This document shows, piece by piece, positions 8,272-17,474 of a DNA stretch of 64,000 bases; position 1 is the first letter of the stretch; every line of letters starts with the position of its first letter. Where the stretch lies: NCBI RefSeq assembly GCF_023091225.1, contig NZ_JAHWXM010000001.1:1178001-1242000 (forward strand), written 5' to 3'. The notes beneath the pieces were generated by a model that saw only the letters and a list, made by a program, of their open reading frames with translations, did not search any database and was not told the DNA's origin. Source of the stretch: Microbacterium galbinum (GTDB lineage: Bacteria > Actinomycetota > Actinomycetes > Actinomycetales > Microbacteriaceae). A program made the position numbers and the translations under genes.

Positions 8272-9798
8272 ATGGTCTTTACACATCAGCTTTCGCTCGT
8301 CCCGGTGCCCGCCGCAGCCGTCGTGCACGAAGGACGGATGCCGATCACCGCGACGACGCGCGTGCACGGCTCCTCCCCCGCGGCCGACGTCCTGACGGCC
8401 GCGGCCGCACGGCGCGGCGCCCCTCCCCTCACCTCCGTCGATGCCTCCGCGCACACCCCGGCCCCGGGCGACATCGTGCTGCGCATCGACGCCGACGCCG
8501 CGGCATCCGAGGGCTACCGACTGTCGGTCGGCACGCACGTCGAGATCATCGGCGCCGACGAGGCCGGCCTGTTCTACGGCGTGCAGACCCTGCTGCAGCT
8601 GCTCCGCGAGGACGACGAGGGCTGGAGCCTGCCGTACGTCGAGATCGACGACGCCCCGCGCTTCACGCATCGCGGAGTGATGCTCGACGTCGCCCGCCAC
8701 TTCTTCGACGTCGCCGAGGTGAAGCGGTTCATCGACGCCACCAGCGCACTCAAGTTCAACCGCCTGCACCTGCACCTCACCGACGATCAAGGGTGGCGGG
8801 TGCACATCGACTCCTGGCCGCTGCTCACCGAGCGGTCATCGGCGACGTCGGCCGGCGGTGACCCCGGCGGTTTCTACACGAAGGACGACTACCGCGAGAT
8901 CGTCTCCCACGCGGCGTCGCGGCACATGGTGCTGATCCCCGAGATCGATCTGCCGGGGCACACCCACGCGGTCGGCGTCGCCTACCCCGAGCTCGTCGAG
9001 GCGCCGGTGCTCAACGACGCCCTCGTCGCGCAGTCCGAGACGCTGGGGCAGCCCCTGCCCGTCGCGGGAGAGACGTACCTCGGCTGGGGAGTCGGTCACT
9101 CGAGCGTGCGCATCCGCGAGGAGCGCACCTACGACTTCGTGCGCGACGTCGTGCGCGAGCTCGCCGAGATGACCCCGGGCCCGTACCTCCACATCGGCGG
9201 CGACGAGTCGCTGGGTACCTCGCAGGAGGACTTCGACCACTTCGCCGAGCGCGCGACGCAGATCGTCGTGGATGCCGGGAAGATCCCCGTCGCCTGGCAC
9301 GAGATGGGTGCCGCCGACGGCATCGCCGAGGGCACGATCGGGCAGTACTGGGGCATGAAGGTCCCCACCGGTTCGCACGCCGCCGAGGCCGCGCACTTCG
9401 TGGAACGCGGCGGGGCGCTGATCATGTCGGCCGCGGATGCCACGTACCTCGACATGAAGTACGACGACGAGTTCCCCCTCGGCCTCACCTGGGCCGCCGT
9501 GATCGACGTGCGAACCGCGTACGAGTGGGAGCCCACCGCCGTGCTCGACGTGCCCGGTGCGGCGATCCTCGGCACCGAGGCACCGCTGTGGTCCGAGACC
9601 ACGCGCACGATCGACGACGTCGAGCTGCTCGTCTTCCCGCGCGCCGCCGCGCAGGCCGAGATCGCCTGGTCGCCGCAGCATGGAGAGGGACGCGAATGGT
9701 CGTCGTTCCGCGAGCGGCTCGGCGCCCTCGCTCCGCTGTGGAAGGCTGAGGGGACCCGATTCCACCCCGTCGCAGACATCCCCTGGAGCGATCGATGA
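8272..9798 (+). CDS. Beta-N-acetylhexosaminidase, GH20
   Basis: 508-residue family-20 glycosidase that would release GlcNAc from chitooligosaccharides or muropeptide-type sugars by substrate-assisted catalysis. The N-terminal domain (about 1-125) is the usual GH20b fold; the barrel starts at [35 protein letters not shown] and the catalytic pair D311-E312 in HIGGDES are all present. There is no signal peptide, so it should act in the cytoplasm on imported sugars. It overlaps nagA by four bases (ATGA), forming a two-gene salvage operon, divergent from glyA. Confidence 0.95.
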   Translation: MVFTHQLSLVPVPAAAVVHEGRMPITATTRVHGSSPAADVLTAAAARRGAPPLTSVDASAHTPAPGDIVLRIDADAAASEGYRLSVGTHVEIIGADEAGLFYGVQTLLQLLREDDEGWSLPYVEIDDAPRFTHRGVMLDVARHFFDVAEVKRFIDATSALKFNRLHLHLTDDQGWRVHIDSWPLLTERSSATSAGGDPGGFYTKDDYREIVSHAASRHMVLIPEIDLPGHTHAVGVAYPELVEAPVLNDALVAQSETLGQPLPVAGETYLGWGVGHSSVRIREERTYDFVRDVVRELAEMTPGPYLHIGGDESLGTSQEDFDHFAERATQIVVDAGKIPVAWHEMGAADGIAEGTIGQYWGMKVPTGSHAAEAAHFVERGGALIMSAADATYLDMKYDDEFPLGLTWAAVIDVRTAYEWEPTAVLDVPGAAILGTEAPLWSETTRTIDDVELLVFPRAAAQAEIAWSPQHGEGREWSSFRERLGALAPLWKAEGTRFHPVADIPWSDR

Positions 9799-10970
9799 GC
9801 GTCCACCCCGCAGCGACCGGAAGCCTGGTCGTCCACTCCGCGCGCGTCGTGGATCGCGGCGAGATCGTCGACGACGCCTGGGTGCGCTTCGACGACGGCC
9901 GGGTCGCCGCACGCGGAACGGGCGCCGACTGGGCGCCCGCCGACGAGGTCGTCGACGCGGCATCCGTCGCCGGCTCCGGTGCGCTTCTCACGCCCGGCTT
10001 CGTCGACATCCACGGGCACGGCGGGGCCGGCGCATCGTTCGACGACGGCGTCGACTCCATCCGCACCGCGCGCGACCTGCACCGCGCGCACGGCACGACC
10101 CGCGCCGTGGTGTCGCTGGTGACGGCTCCGCTCGATGAACTCGCACGCAGCGCCGCGCAGATCGCCGACCTCGTGCACACGGATGCCGACATCCTCGGCT
10201 CGCACCTCGAGGGGCCGTTCCTCGATCCGGGGCACCACGGCGCCCACGACCCGTCGCTCCTGCGCGCACCGCTGCCCGATGACGTCGACCGGCTGCTCGC
10301 CGCGGGTCGCGGAACGATCCGTCAGATCACGATCGCCCCGGAGCTTCCCGGCGGACTCGACGCGATCCGCCGGATCGTCGCGGCAGGCTCCGCGGCCGCC
10401 GTCGGCCACACCGATGCGGATGCCGCCATGGCGGTCGCCGCGTTCGAGGCGGGGGCGTCGATCCTCACCCATGCGTTCAACGCGATGCCCGGCATCCACC
10501 ACCGCGCTCCGGGGCCGGTGCTCGCCGCCGCGGCGGATCACCGTGTCGTGCTCGAGGCGATCGCCGACGACGTGCACCTCGATCCGCACGTCGTCAAGCT
10601 CGTGTTCGACGCCGCTCCCGGGCGCGTGGCCCTGATCACGGATGCCATGGCCGCAGCGGGGAGCGCGGACGGCCGCTACGACCTGGGCGCGGTGAGCGTG
10701 ACGGTCGAGAACGGCATCGCCCGCGCTGTCGAGACGGGGGCGATCGCCGGCTCGACGCTCACCCAGGACGAGGCTCTGCGGCGCGCGGTCGCCGCGGGCG
10801 TCGCGCTCGTCGACGCGGTGCGTGCGCTGACCGAGACCCCGGCCGGAGCCGTGGGCTTCGCCTCGGAGCTGGGCGCGCTGCGCACCGGAATGGTGGGCGA
10901 TGCCCTGCTGCTCGATGCAGAACTGCGCGTGGCGCGCGTGTGGGTCGGGGCGCGGCCCCGCAGGGCCTAG
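9795..10970 (+). CDS. nagA: N-acetylglucosamine-6-phosphate deacetylase
   Basis: 391-residue amidohydrolase converting GlcNAc-6-phosphate to glucosamine-6-phosphate. Metal and substrate motifs run in the normal order: DIHGHGG, SHLEGPFLDP, VGHTDAD, LTHAFNAMPG and LITDAMAA with the catalytic aspartate. The start overlaps the GH20 stop as ATGA. Its product feeds NagB, encoded about 5 kb away on the other strand; the kinase that supplies its substrate is next to nagB. A strong hairpin follows at 11034. Confidence 0.95.
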   Translation: MSVHPAATGSLVVHSARVVDRGEIVDDAWVRFDDGRVAARGTGADWAPADEVVDAASVAGSGALLTPGFVDIHGHGGAGASFDDGVDSIRTARDLHRAHGTTRAVVSLVTAPLDELARSAAQIADLVHTDADILGSHLEGPFLDPGHHGAHDPSLLRAPLPDDVDRLLAAGRGTIRQITIAPELPGGLDAIRRIVAAGSAAAVGHTDADAAMAVAAFEAGASILTHAFNAMPGIHHRAPGPVLAAAADHRVVLEAIADDVHLDPHVVKLVFDAAPGRVALITDAMAAAGSADGRYDLGAVSVTVENGIARAVETGAIAGSTLTQDEALRRAVAAGVALVDAVRALTETPAGAVGFASELGALRTGMVGDALLLDAELRVARVWVGARPRRA

Positions 10971-11447
10971 GTCCTTCCACCGCGCGCCGACGCGCAGCGC
11001 AGGCGGCTCCGGTCCCTTCGCGCGGAGAGAGTGGAGGGTGCCGATCCCCCCGGATCGGCACCCTCGGGTTCCCCCACGTAGAGAGGGGGGCCGAGAACTC
11101 CTCCCCCGAGGCTCCCGACCCGCCCGACCGATGCGTGAACCCCCTGCATCGGAGCCCGAACCCCGCCCCCCGGTGGAGTTCGTCGTGGCTGTCTCTACAG
11201 ATGAGACGACGTGCAGCCCGATTCATTACGCGAACCTGGGAAAAAATCTGAGAAAAGTTCTGAGACTCGTGAATATCCGCTTCTGACCGGGCTTTTCTTT
11301 TCCAGACATTTTCGCCGGCGAACTCCGGCGAGGGCTGGCCCTCGGGCGAGTTCCGAGAGAGAATGGAGAACTCGCGTGATGATCCGGCCCATCGCGCGTC
11401 TCACTCTGTGAAGGCACATACCCGTGCCCCACGACCGAGGGATCACA
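10971..11447. other. 477-base non-coding region between nagA and the sigma factor
   Basis: It holds the nagA terminator hairpin at 11034-11065. The second half contains an unusually A/T-rich tract (11233-11300) with runs of A and T that may be promoter DNA for the sigma-factor gene. I could not assign a confident -35/-10 pair, and no open frame here looks protein-like. Confidence 0.5.
11034..11065 (+). terminator. Hairpin after nagA
   Basis: Perfect 14-base stem (11034-11047 with 11052-11065) and a CCCC loop, about 60 bases after the nagA stop. There is no T-tract, as is usual at this GC content. Confidence 0.7.
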
Positions 11448-13490
11448 GTGCACGAAGAGAACACTCCTCACATCGACGACACGATCGCCGACGCAGACCT
11501 CATCCTCCGCACCCGTTCGGGTGACACGGGGGCGTTCGGAGAACTCTGGCGTCGTCACTACCCCTCGGGGATCGCGGTCGCACGCTCGGTCACCTCGTCG
11601 ATCGACCCCGACGACCTCGTGCAGGAGTCGTACACCCGCATCTACCAGGCGATCGTCAAGGGTGGCGGGCCCAACGGCTCGTTCCGCGCCTACCTCTTCA
11701 CCAGCATCCGCAACACGGCCGCCGCCTGGGGTCGCTCGCGCCGCGAAGACGCGATGGACGAGCTCGACGCGGTCGCCGACCCCGACAGCACCGACCAGGC
11801 ATCGAACGACGCCCTCGATCGCAGCCTCACCGCGCAGGCGTTCCGCAGTCTCCCCACGCGCTGGCAGGAAGTGCTCTGGTACACCGAGATCGAGCAGATG
11901 CGGCCGCAGGAGGTCGCTCCGCTCCTGGGCATGAAGTCGGGCGCGGTCTCACAGCTCGCGTTCCGCGCCCGCGAGGGTCTTCGCGAGGCGTGGATCCAGG
12001 CGCACCTGCGCAGCTCGGCCCCGGGCTCGGAGTGCCAGTGGACGATCGAGCACCTCGGCGCCTACTCGCGCGGCAATCTCGGATCGCGTGACCACCGTCG
12101 CATCGAGGCGCACCTCGACGAGTGCGCCCGCTGCATGATCGTGGCCGCCGAGGCGAAGGACGTCTCCAAGCGCCTCGCACTCGTGCTGCTCCCCCTCGTG
12201 CTCGGCGTCACGGGCGCCGCGGGGTACCTGGCGACCCTGCAGGGCGGTGGCGCACCGATCGTCGCTCTCGCGGCCATGCCCTCCAGCGTGCCCGGCGGCG
12301 TGGTCGCCGGCGACGGCGGATCCGGCGCCCTCGCGGCGGGCTCCACCGCCGGCGGTGCGGGAGCCGGCGGTGCCGGCGGAGCAGGCGGGTCGGCCGGCGG
12401 TGGTGCCGGCGGGTCTGCCGGTGGTTCGGCCGGAGCATCCGGCGGGATGCTGTCGGGCATGGGCGCCCTCGTCGGCGCCGGTTCGGCCGCTCTCGTGGTG
12501 GCCGGTGTCGTCGCCGCGGCGACGATCATCCCCGGCCTGGCCGGGGCGAACCCGTCGACGTCGCTGCCGAGTGCCGGCGACTCCGATTCGTCGTCGATCT
12601 CCTCGGACGTCGGACCGGACGCGTCGATGAGCACCGAACCCGTGGATGACGAGCTCGACGAGCCCGTCGAGAAGCCGAAGGACGAGACCGTTCCCCCGGT
12701 GGCCGACGACGAGACGGATGCCGACACCGGCACGGACGTCCCCGCGGCCCCCGTCGTCACGACTCCGGCGAATCCGGCTCCGGGCTCGGGCGGCGATTCG
12801 GGTCCCGGGACGGTTCCCACCCCTGCGCCTACGCCTACGCCCACTCCGACGACGCCTCCGGACGAGGAAGAAGAAGAGCCGCCCGTCGACCCCGTCGTCC
12901 TTCCCGAAGGAGTCCCGACGATCACAGGTGTGTCAGTCAGTTGCCTGCCGCCCTCTAGGGACGAGGTTCTCGAGACCACCGTCTATACCCTTCAGCTCTC
13001 AGGCGTGGCAGATGCGAAGGTCGTTGCGTATACCGGCCTCGACGCCGACGCCCTCGAGGAGAGTTCGACGGGGACAGTCAACACACAGGGCATCGGGACA
13101 CTAGAACTCCACCCCGACGTGTTCGAGTTGTTCTGGGGCAACGTCTCCGTGGCCTACTACATCGAAGTCGATGGTGTTCGGAAGACAAGCGACCTGAAGA
13201 CACCTGCGGTGTTGCTCAGCACATGGGTCGACCCGTGGGAGGTGCCGTGCGGCATTCCCGACGTGCCGTTGCCCGCGGATGTTCCCGAACTCGTGCCAGA
13301 GCAGCCCGCCGTCGTCGAGCAGCCCGCCCCCGTCGAGGAGCCGGCACCCGCTGAAGAGCCGGCCCCGGCACCTGTCGAGGACGAGCCCGCAGCGGCGACC
13401 GCTCCCGCCGAGACCGATGCCCGGGTCGACGCCGCGGTGACGCCCGAGGTCGTCGTGGTGCCGGACGAGGAGCCGGTTCCCGCCGAATAG
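11448..13490 (+). CDS. ECF-type sigma factor fused to anti-sigma-like and membrane/low-complexity regions
   Basis: 680 residues, about four times an ordinary ECF sigma. Residues ~20-90 are sigma region 2 (SIDPDDLVQESYTRIYQAIV) and ~125-180 region 4 (LPTRWQEVLWYTEIEQMR, then GMKSGAVSQLAFRAREGL). A zinc motif of anti-sigma type, H222-x3-C226-x2-C229, follows. Then come a hydrophobic segment (~242-264), a Gly/Ala/Ser run (~285-335), a second hydrophobic segment (~338-362), an acidic Pro/Thr linker, a possible beta-rich domain (~490-620) and a Pro/Glu/Ala tail. GTG 11448 has GAGGG six bases upstream; GTG 11424 is an alternative. The sigma may be tethered and silenced in cis; target genes are unknown. 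Confidence 0.75.
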   Translation: MHEENTPHIDDTIADADLILRTRSGDTGAFGELWRRHYPSGIAVARSVTSSIDPDDLVQESYTRIYQAIVKGGGPNGSFRAYLFTSIRNTAAAWGRSRREDAMDELDAVADPDSTDQASNDALDRSLTAQAFRSLPTRWQEVLWYTEIEQMRPQEVAPLLGMKSGAVSQLAFRAREGLREAWIQAHLRSSAPGSECQWTIEHLGAYSRGNLGSRDHRRIEAHLDECARCMIVAAEAKDVSKRLALVLLPLVLGVTGAAGYLATLQGGGAPIVALAAMPSSVPGGVVAGDGGSGALAAGSTAGGAGAGGAGGAGGSAGGGAGGSAGGSAGASGGMLSGMGALVGAGSAALVVAGVVAAATIIPGLAGANPSTSLPSAGDSDSSSISSDVGPDASMSTEPVDDELDEPVEKPKDETVPPVADDETDADTGTDVPAAPVVTTPANPAPGSGGDSGPGTVPTPAPTPTPTPTTPPDEEEEEPPVDPVVLPEGVPTITGVSVSCLPPSRDEVLETTVYTLQLSGVADAKVVAYTGLDADALEESSTGTVNTQGIGTLELHPDVFELFWGNVSVAYYIEVDGVRKTSDLKTPAVLLSTWVDPWEVPCGIPDVPLPADVPELVPEQPAVVEQPAPVEEPAPAEEPAPAPVEDEPAAATAPAETDARVDAAVTPEVVVVPDEEPVPAE

Positions 13491-13493
13491 ACT
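13488..13493 (+). promoter_or_regulatory. -10 box of a probable leaderless promoter for yrdB-like gene
   Basis: TAGACT begins at the stop codon of the sigma gene and is followed by GGATCC and the ATG at 13500, a six-base gap and no ribosome site. Confidence 0.5.
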
Positions 13494-13499
13494 GGATCC

Positions 13500-13871
13500 A
13501 TGCCCCAGGATCCCACCCCCATACCCGGCGTCGAGCGCCCCGTCATCACGGTCATCGACGTCATCCGTGCCGTCGTGCTGGTGGTGGCCGTCGCCTCTCT
13601 CGCCCTCTGGGGCTTCGCCACCTGGGATCTCCCCTGGAGCATCGTGGTGGGCATCGGCGCCCCGGTCGTCGTGATCCTCGTCTGGGCGCTGTTCCTCTCG
13701 CCTCGCCCCGTGCTGCGGGTGCACCCGTTCCTGCGCGCCGCGGTCGAGCTGCTCATCTACGTGGGCGTCACGATCGCCTGGTGGTCGATGGATCAGGCCC
13801 TGGTCGGATCGGCCTTCGCCCTCGTCGCGATCGTCACCGGTCTCATCAGCGGACGACGCGCACTCGGATGA
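13500..13871 (+). CDS. YrdB-like DUF2568 membrane protein
   Basis: 123 residues with about four membrane helices. The pattern (LWGFATWDLPW, then a loop with LSPRPVLRVHPFLRAAVELLIY) fits the DUF2568/YrdB family of small bacterial membrane proteins, whose function is unknown. The end overlaps the next gene by four bases (ATGA), so the two are coupled. It appears to have its own leaderless promoter within the end of the sigma-factor gene. Confidence 0.75.
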   Translation: MPQDPTPIPGVERPVITVIDVIRAVVLVVAVASLALWGFATWDLPWSIVVGIGAPVVVILVWALFLSPRPVLRVHPFLRAAVELLIYVGVTIAWWSMDQALVGSAFALVAIVTGLISGRRALG

Positions 13872-15232
13872 GCGTCCTCGCGCAGCTGACCGCGGCTCTC
13901 GGCGATCTCGTCGACACGCGCGCGGCTGCGCTCGAGGAGGCGAGAGCCGACCGCTCCGGACATGCCGCCGAGGGGCGCCCCCTCGCCATCGTGCACGCCG
14001 AGACCGTCGCGCATGTGCAGGAGACGATGCGCATCGCGACCGCCACGCGCACCCCCGTCGTCGTGCGGGGCGCCGGCACCGGCCTCGCCGGAGGCGCGAA
14101 CGCCGGCGAGGGGGAGATCGTCCTCTCCACCGCCCGCATGACCGCGGTGCTCGAAGTGCGTCCCGACGACCTCCTCGCGGTCGTCGAACCCGGCATCCTG
14201 AACGCCGATCTCAACCGTCTCCTCGCCGAGCACGGCGTGTGGTGGGCACCCGATCCCGCGAGCCGCGAGATCTCGACGGTCGGGGGCAACATCGCCACCG
14301 GCGCGGGCGGGCTGCTGTGCGCCAAGTACGGTGTGGTGCGCGATGCCGTGCTGGGGGTCGACCTCGTCCTGGCCGACGGCCGCCTGCTGCATCTCGGCCA
14401 CCGCAGCGTGAAGGGCGTCACCGGTCTCGACCTCACGTCGCTCGTGATCGGCTCGGAGGGCACCCTCGGCGTCGTCGTCGGCGCCACGCTCAAGCTGCGC
14501 CGCCGCGTCGTCGGCACGGTCTGCACCATCGCCGCGACGTTCCCCGACGTCCGCAGCGCCGCGACCGCCTCCGCCGCCGTCACGGCCTCGGGCGCACAGC
14601 CCGCCATCATGGAGCTGATGGATGCCGCGAGCCTCGCCGCCGTGCACGCCGTCCTCGACCTCCCCGCCCCCACGCCGGGTGCCGCGCAGCTCACGATCCA
14701 GACCGACGGGCCCGCCTCCGAGGCGGAGGCCGATGCGATCGCCGAGATCCTGCGCGTCCACCAGGGCACCGTCGCCGTGACGCACGACCCCGTCGAGGGC
14801 GAGCGCCTGCTGGCGATCCGCCGGTCGATGCACCAGGCGATGGCATCGCTGGGTACGGCCCTCATCGAAGACGTCTCGGTGCCACGCAGCGCGATGCCGG
14901 CGATGTTCGACGAGATCGCGCGCATCGAGCGGCAGTACGGACTCACGATCCCCACCGTCGCGCACGCGGGAGACGGCAACCTGCATCCGAACTTCCTGTT
15001 CGCGGGTGCCGAGACGCCCGCGCACGTGTGGCAGGCGGCCGACGACCTGTTCCGCGCGGCGATCGCCCTCGGAGGCACACTGACCGGCGAGCACGGGATC
15101 GGCACCCTCAAGCGCCGCTGGCTCGCCGACGAACTCGGCCACGACCAGTGGGAGCTGCAGCGGCAGATCGCGCGGGTGTTCGACCCGCTCGGCATCCTCA
15201 ACCCCGGAAAGGTGTTCGCCCCCGATGCCTGA
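13868..15232 (+). CDS. FAD-binding oxidase, GlcD/D-lactate dehydrogenase family
   Basis: 454-residue flavoprotein of the vanillyl-alcohol-oxidase superfamily. The FAD-binding domain (~35-180) has VRGAGTGLAGGANA and the STVGGNIATGAGG loop; the C-terminal FAD-oxidase domain ends with the metal/substrate motifs HAGDGNLHPNF and GTLTGEHGIGTLKR and the usual DPLGILNPGKVF. Such enzymes oxidise 2-hydroxy acids such as glycolate or D-lactate; the substrate cannot be fixed from sequence. No GlcE/GlcF partners or iron-sulphur domain are nearby, so it resembles single-subunit members. Confidence 0.85.
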   Translation: MSVLAQLTAALGDLVDTRAAALEEARADRSGHAAEGRPLAIVHAETVAHVQETMRIATATRTPVVVRGAGTGLAGGANAGEGEIVLSTARMTAVLEVRPDDLLAVVEPGILNADLNRLLAEHGVWWAPDPASREISTVGGNIATGAGGLLCAKYGVVRDAVLGVDLVLADGRLLHLGHRSVKGVTGLDLTSLVIGSEGTLGVVVGATLKLRRRVVGTVCTIAATFPDVRSAATASAAVTASGAQPAIMELMDAASLAAVHAVLDLPAPTPGAAQLTIQTDGPASEAEADAIAEILRVHQGTVAVTHDPVEGERLLAIRRSMHQAMASLGTALIEDVSVPRSAMPAMFDEIARIERQYGLTIPTVAHAGDGNLHPNFLFAGAETPAHVWQAADDLFRAAIALGGTLTGEHGIGTLKRRWLADELGHDQWELQRQIARVFDPLGILNPGKVFAPDA

Positions 15233-15629
15233 CATCCACGTGAGCGCGGCGATCATCGACGACGGCGCCGGACGCGTGCTCGTCGTGCGCAAGCGCGGCA
15301 CTACCCGGTTCATGCAGCCCGGCGGCAAACCCGAGCACGGCGAGACGCCCGCGCAGACGCTGCTGCGCGAACTGCACGAGGAACTCGGACTCGAGCTCGA
15401 CGAGAGCGCGATCGAACCCCTCGGCCGGTTCGTCTCGGCGGCGGCGAACGAACCGGGCCACCGGGTGGTCGCCGACGCGTTCCGCACGACGATCGATCCG
15501 AGCGAGGTGTGCGTGCAGGCCGAACTCGAGGAGCTGCGCTGGATCACACCCGACGACGTGTCGGCGCTCCCCCTCGCTCCCCTCAGCGTCGAGCACCTGC
15601 TGCCGCTGGCGTGGCCCGCTCCGCATTGA
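15225..15629 (+). CDS. Nudix hydrolase
   Basis: 134 residues. The Nudix box is complete: GKPEHGETPAQTLLRELHEE followed by LGL, giving the G-x5-E-x7-REUxEE pattern that binds the catalytic metal. Substrate is unknown; small one-domain members clean up oxidised nucleotides or act on dinucleotides. It overlaps the preceding oxidase by eight bases, so it closes the three-gene yrdB-oxidase-nudix operon. Confidence 0.88.
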   Translation: MPDIHVSAAIIDDGAGRVLVVRKRGTTRFMQPGGKPEHGETPAQTLLRELHEELGLELDESAIEPLGRFVSAAANEPGHRVVADAFRTTIDPSEVCVQAELEELRWITPDDVSALPLAPLSVEHLLPLAWPAPH

Positions 15630-15646
15630 GGCGTGGCCCGCTCCGC
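15608..15646. repeat. 17-base direct duplication at the Nudix gene end
   Basis: The 17-mer beginning GGCGTGGCCCG occurs at 15608-15624, inside the last codons, and again at 15630-15646 just after the stop, with a 22-base period. It looks like a recent local duplication. Confidence 0.8.
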
Positions 15647-15697
15647 GTGGAGTGATGCCTCAGCCCTGACGCGGGCCCGCTGCTCGCACGAGCGCGC

Positions 15698-16477
15698 TCA
15701 GATGCCCTGCCAGGCCGGCTTGTTCGCGAACGTGTAGCGGTAGTAGTCCGCCTGCGCGAGACGCGATGCGGCGGCCTCGTCGACGACGACGGTCGCGTGC
15801 GGGTGCAGCTGGATCGCCGAGCCCGGCAGCGATGCCGTGAGCGGGCCCTCGACGGCGGCGGCCACGGCCTCGGCCTTGCCCTCGCCGAACGCGAGCAGCA
15901 CGAGGTGGCGTGCCTTCAGGATCGTGCCGAGTCCCTGCGTGATGCAGTGCATCGGAACGTCGTCGATCGAGTCGAAGAAGCGCGCGTTGTCCTCGCGGGT
16001 CTGTGCCGTGAGCGTCTTCACCCGGGTCTGCGAGGCGAACGACGAGCCGGGCTCGTTGAAGCCGATGTGACCGTCGGTTCCGATCCCGAGGATCTGCAGG
16101 TCGACGCCTCCCGCGGCGGCGATCGCGGCCTCGTAGTCGTCGCCGGCGTGCTGGATCGTGTCCATCGCTCCGTTGGGAACGTGGATGCGGCGGGGGTCGA
16201 GGCCGAGCGGCTCGACGACCTCGCGCGTGATGACCGAGCGGTAGCTCTCGGGGTGGTGCGGGTCGATGCCCACGTACTCGTCGAGCGCGAAGCCGCGCAC
16301 CTGCGAGAGGTCGCGACCGGCGAGCTGCACGCGCAGCGCCTCGTACACGGGGAGCGGGGTCGACCCGGTCGCGAGACCCAGCACGGCATCCGCGCGTGCG
16401 TCGAGCAGCTCGACGATCTCGGTGGCGACCAGGGAGCCGGCGGCTTCCTTGCTCTCGACGATGACGACCTCAGCCAT
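15698..16477 (-). CDS. nagB: Glucosamine-6-phosphate deaminase
   Basis: 259 residues. Converts glucosamine-6-phosphate to fructose-6-phosphate and ammonia. Diagnostic segments are VLGLATGSTPLPVYE, GFALDEYVG with the catalytic aspartate, LGIGTDGHIGFNEPGSSF and the RVKTLTAQTREDNARFF region. GGAGA lies nine bases before the ATG, inside the end of the upstream kinase gene, which it overlaps by eight bases. It is the last gene of the minus-strand amino-sugar operon. Confidence 0.97.
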   Translation of the reverse strand: MAEVVIVESKEAAGSLVATEIVELLDARADAVLGLATGSTPLPVYEALRVQLAGRDLSQVRGFALDEYVGIDPHHPESYRSVITREVVEPLGLDPRRIHVPNGAMDTIQHAGDDYEAAIAAAGGVDLQILGIGTDGHIGFNEPGSSFASQTRVKTLTAQTREDNARFFDSIDDVPMHCITQGLGTILKARHLVLLAFGEGKAEAVAAAVEGPLTASLPGSAIQLHPHATVVVDEAAASRLAQADYYRYTFANKPAWQGI

Positions 16478-17474
16478 GGAAGACGATCTCCTTCTCGGGG
16501 ACGGCGGCGCCGACGAGCGCGGCACCGAAGGCGGCAGCGGGTGACCCCGCGGGAAGCATCTCGATGCGCTCATCGAGGTGGAGCGATCGCATGAACGGCG
16601 ACGTCTCGGCATCCGCCTGCAGGGCCGAGCGGATGCCATCCTCCAGGCGCGGGCCGAGAGCGGTGAGTCCGCCGCCGATGATGACGGTGTCGACATCCGC
16701 GGAGAGCACGAGCACGCGTACGGCGGCCGCTCCCCCGTGGTGCAGTTCGGCGCGGAGGCGGATCGCGTCGGCGTCGCCGGCGTCGGCCGCCTCGATGATG
16801 TCCTTGACCGGGAGCGCGCCGGGCCTGCCCCAGGCCTTGGCGAGTGCGCCGCCGCCGCAGAGGGTCTCGATGCAGCCGCGCTGCCCGCACCCGCACACGC
16901 GTCCGCGGGGGTCGACGGAGATGTGCCCCACTTCCCCGGCGGTGCCCCGGGAGCCGCGGTGGATGCGGCCGTCGATCACGATGCCGGCGGCGACACCCGT
17001 GCCGAGGTTGAGGTAGGCCATGGATCCGGTCGCTCCGCGCAGCACGGCGGCGCCGAGCGCTGCGGCTTTGACGTCGTTCTCGACGCGGAAGGGAATGCCG
17101 AGCTCGGCCTGGGCGCGCGCGGCGAGGTCGAGCGACTCGACGCCGAGGTTGACCGCGTGCAGGACCCGCCCGCTCTCGACGTCGACGAGCCCGGGGATGC
17201 CGATGCCCACCGAGCCGATGTCGGCCATCGCGATCGCGTTCTCCGCGGCCAGCGCGCGCACGGCGAGCACGATGCTCTCGACCACGGCGTCATCGCCCCA
17301 CCCGGTGGGGCGCCGCAGGCGTCCGATGATCTCGCCCGACGGCGAGACCGCGACGGCATCGATCTTGGTGCCGCCGACGTCGAGTCCGACGCGCACGGCG
17401 CCGCCCGCGGACTCGCCGGCGCCTCGACGAGTCGCGAGCTCCGGGATGCCGGGGCTCGGGGTCGTACGGGTCAC
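16470..17474 (-). CDS. nagK: ROK-family sugar kinase, probable N-acetylglucosamine kinase
   Basis: 334 residues. The ATP phosphate-binding motif VGLDVGGTKID, the catalytic aspartate in FRVENDVKAAALG, the NLGTGVAAG motif and the ROK zinc cluster (GHISVDPRGRVCGCGQRGC, followed by IE) are all intact. ROK kinases of this type phosphorylate glucose, GlcNAc or ManNAc; the neighbouring nagB and hexosaminidase favour GlcNAc. Start GTG 17474 overlaps the stop of the ROK repressor gene as GTGA. The upstream open frame is shadow of that gene. Confidence 0.8.
   Translation of the reverse strand: MTRTTPSPGIPELATRRGAGESAGGAVRVGLDVGGTKIDAVAVSPSGEIIGRLRRPTGWGDDAVVESIVLAVRALAAENAIAMADIGSVGIGIPGLVDVESGRVLHAVNLGVESLDLAARAQAELGIPFRVENDVKAAALGAAVLRGATGSMAYLNLGTGVAAGIVIDGRIHRGSRGTAGEVGHISVDPRGRVCGCGQRGCIETLCGGGALAKAWGRPGALPVKDIIEAADAGDADAIRLRAELHHGGAAAVRVLVLSADVDTVIIGGGLTALGPRLEDGIRSALQADAETSPFMRSLHLDERIEMLPAGSPAAAFGAALVGAAVPEKEIVFHG

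Noticed and set aside
11233..11300. ECF-type -35/-10 promoter for autoregulation of the sigma gene
   Set aside because: GGGAAA and CGT words exist but the spacing (about 24 bases) is too long for an ECF promoter; left as an A/T-rich region only.
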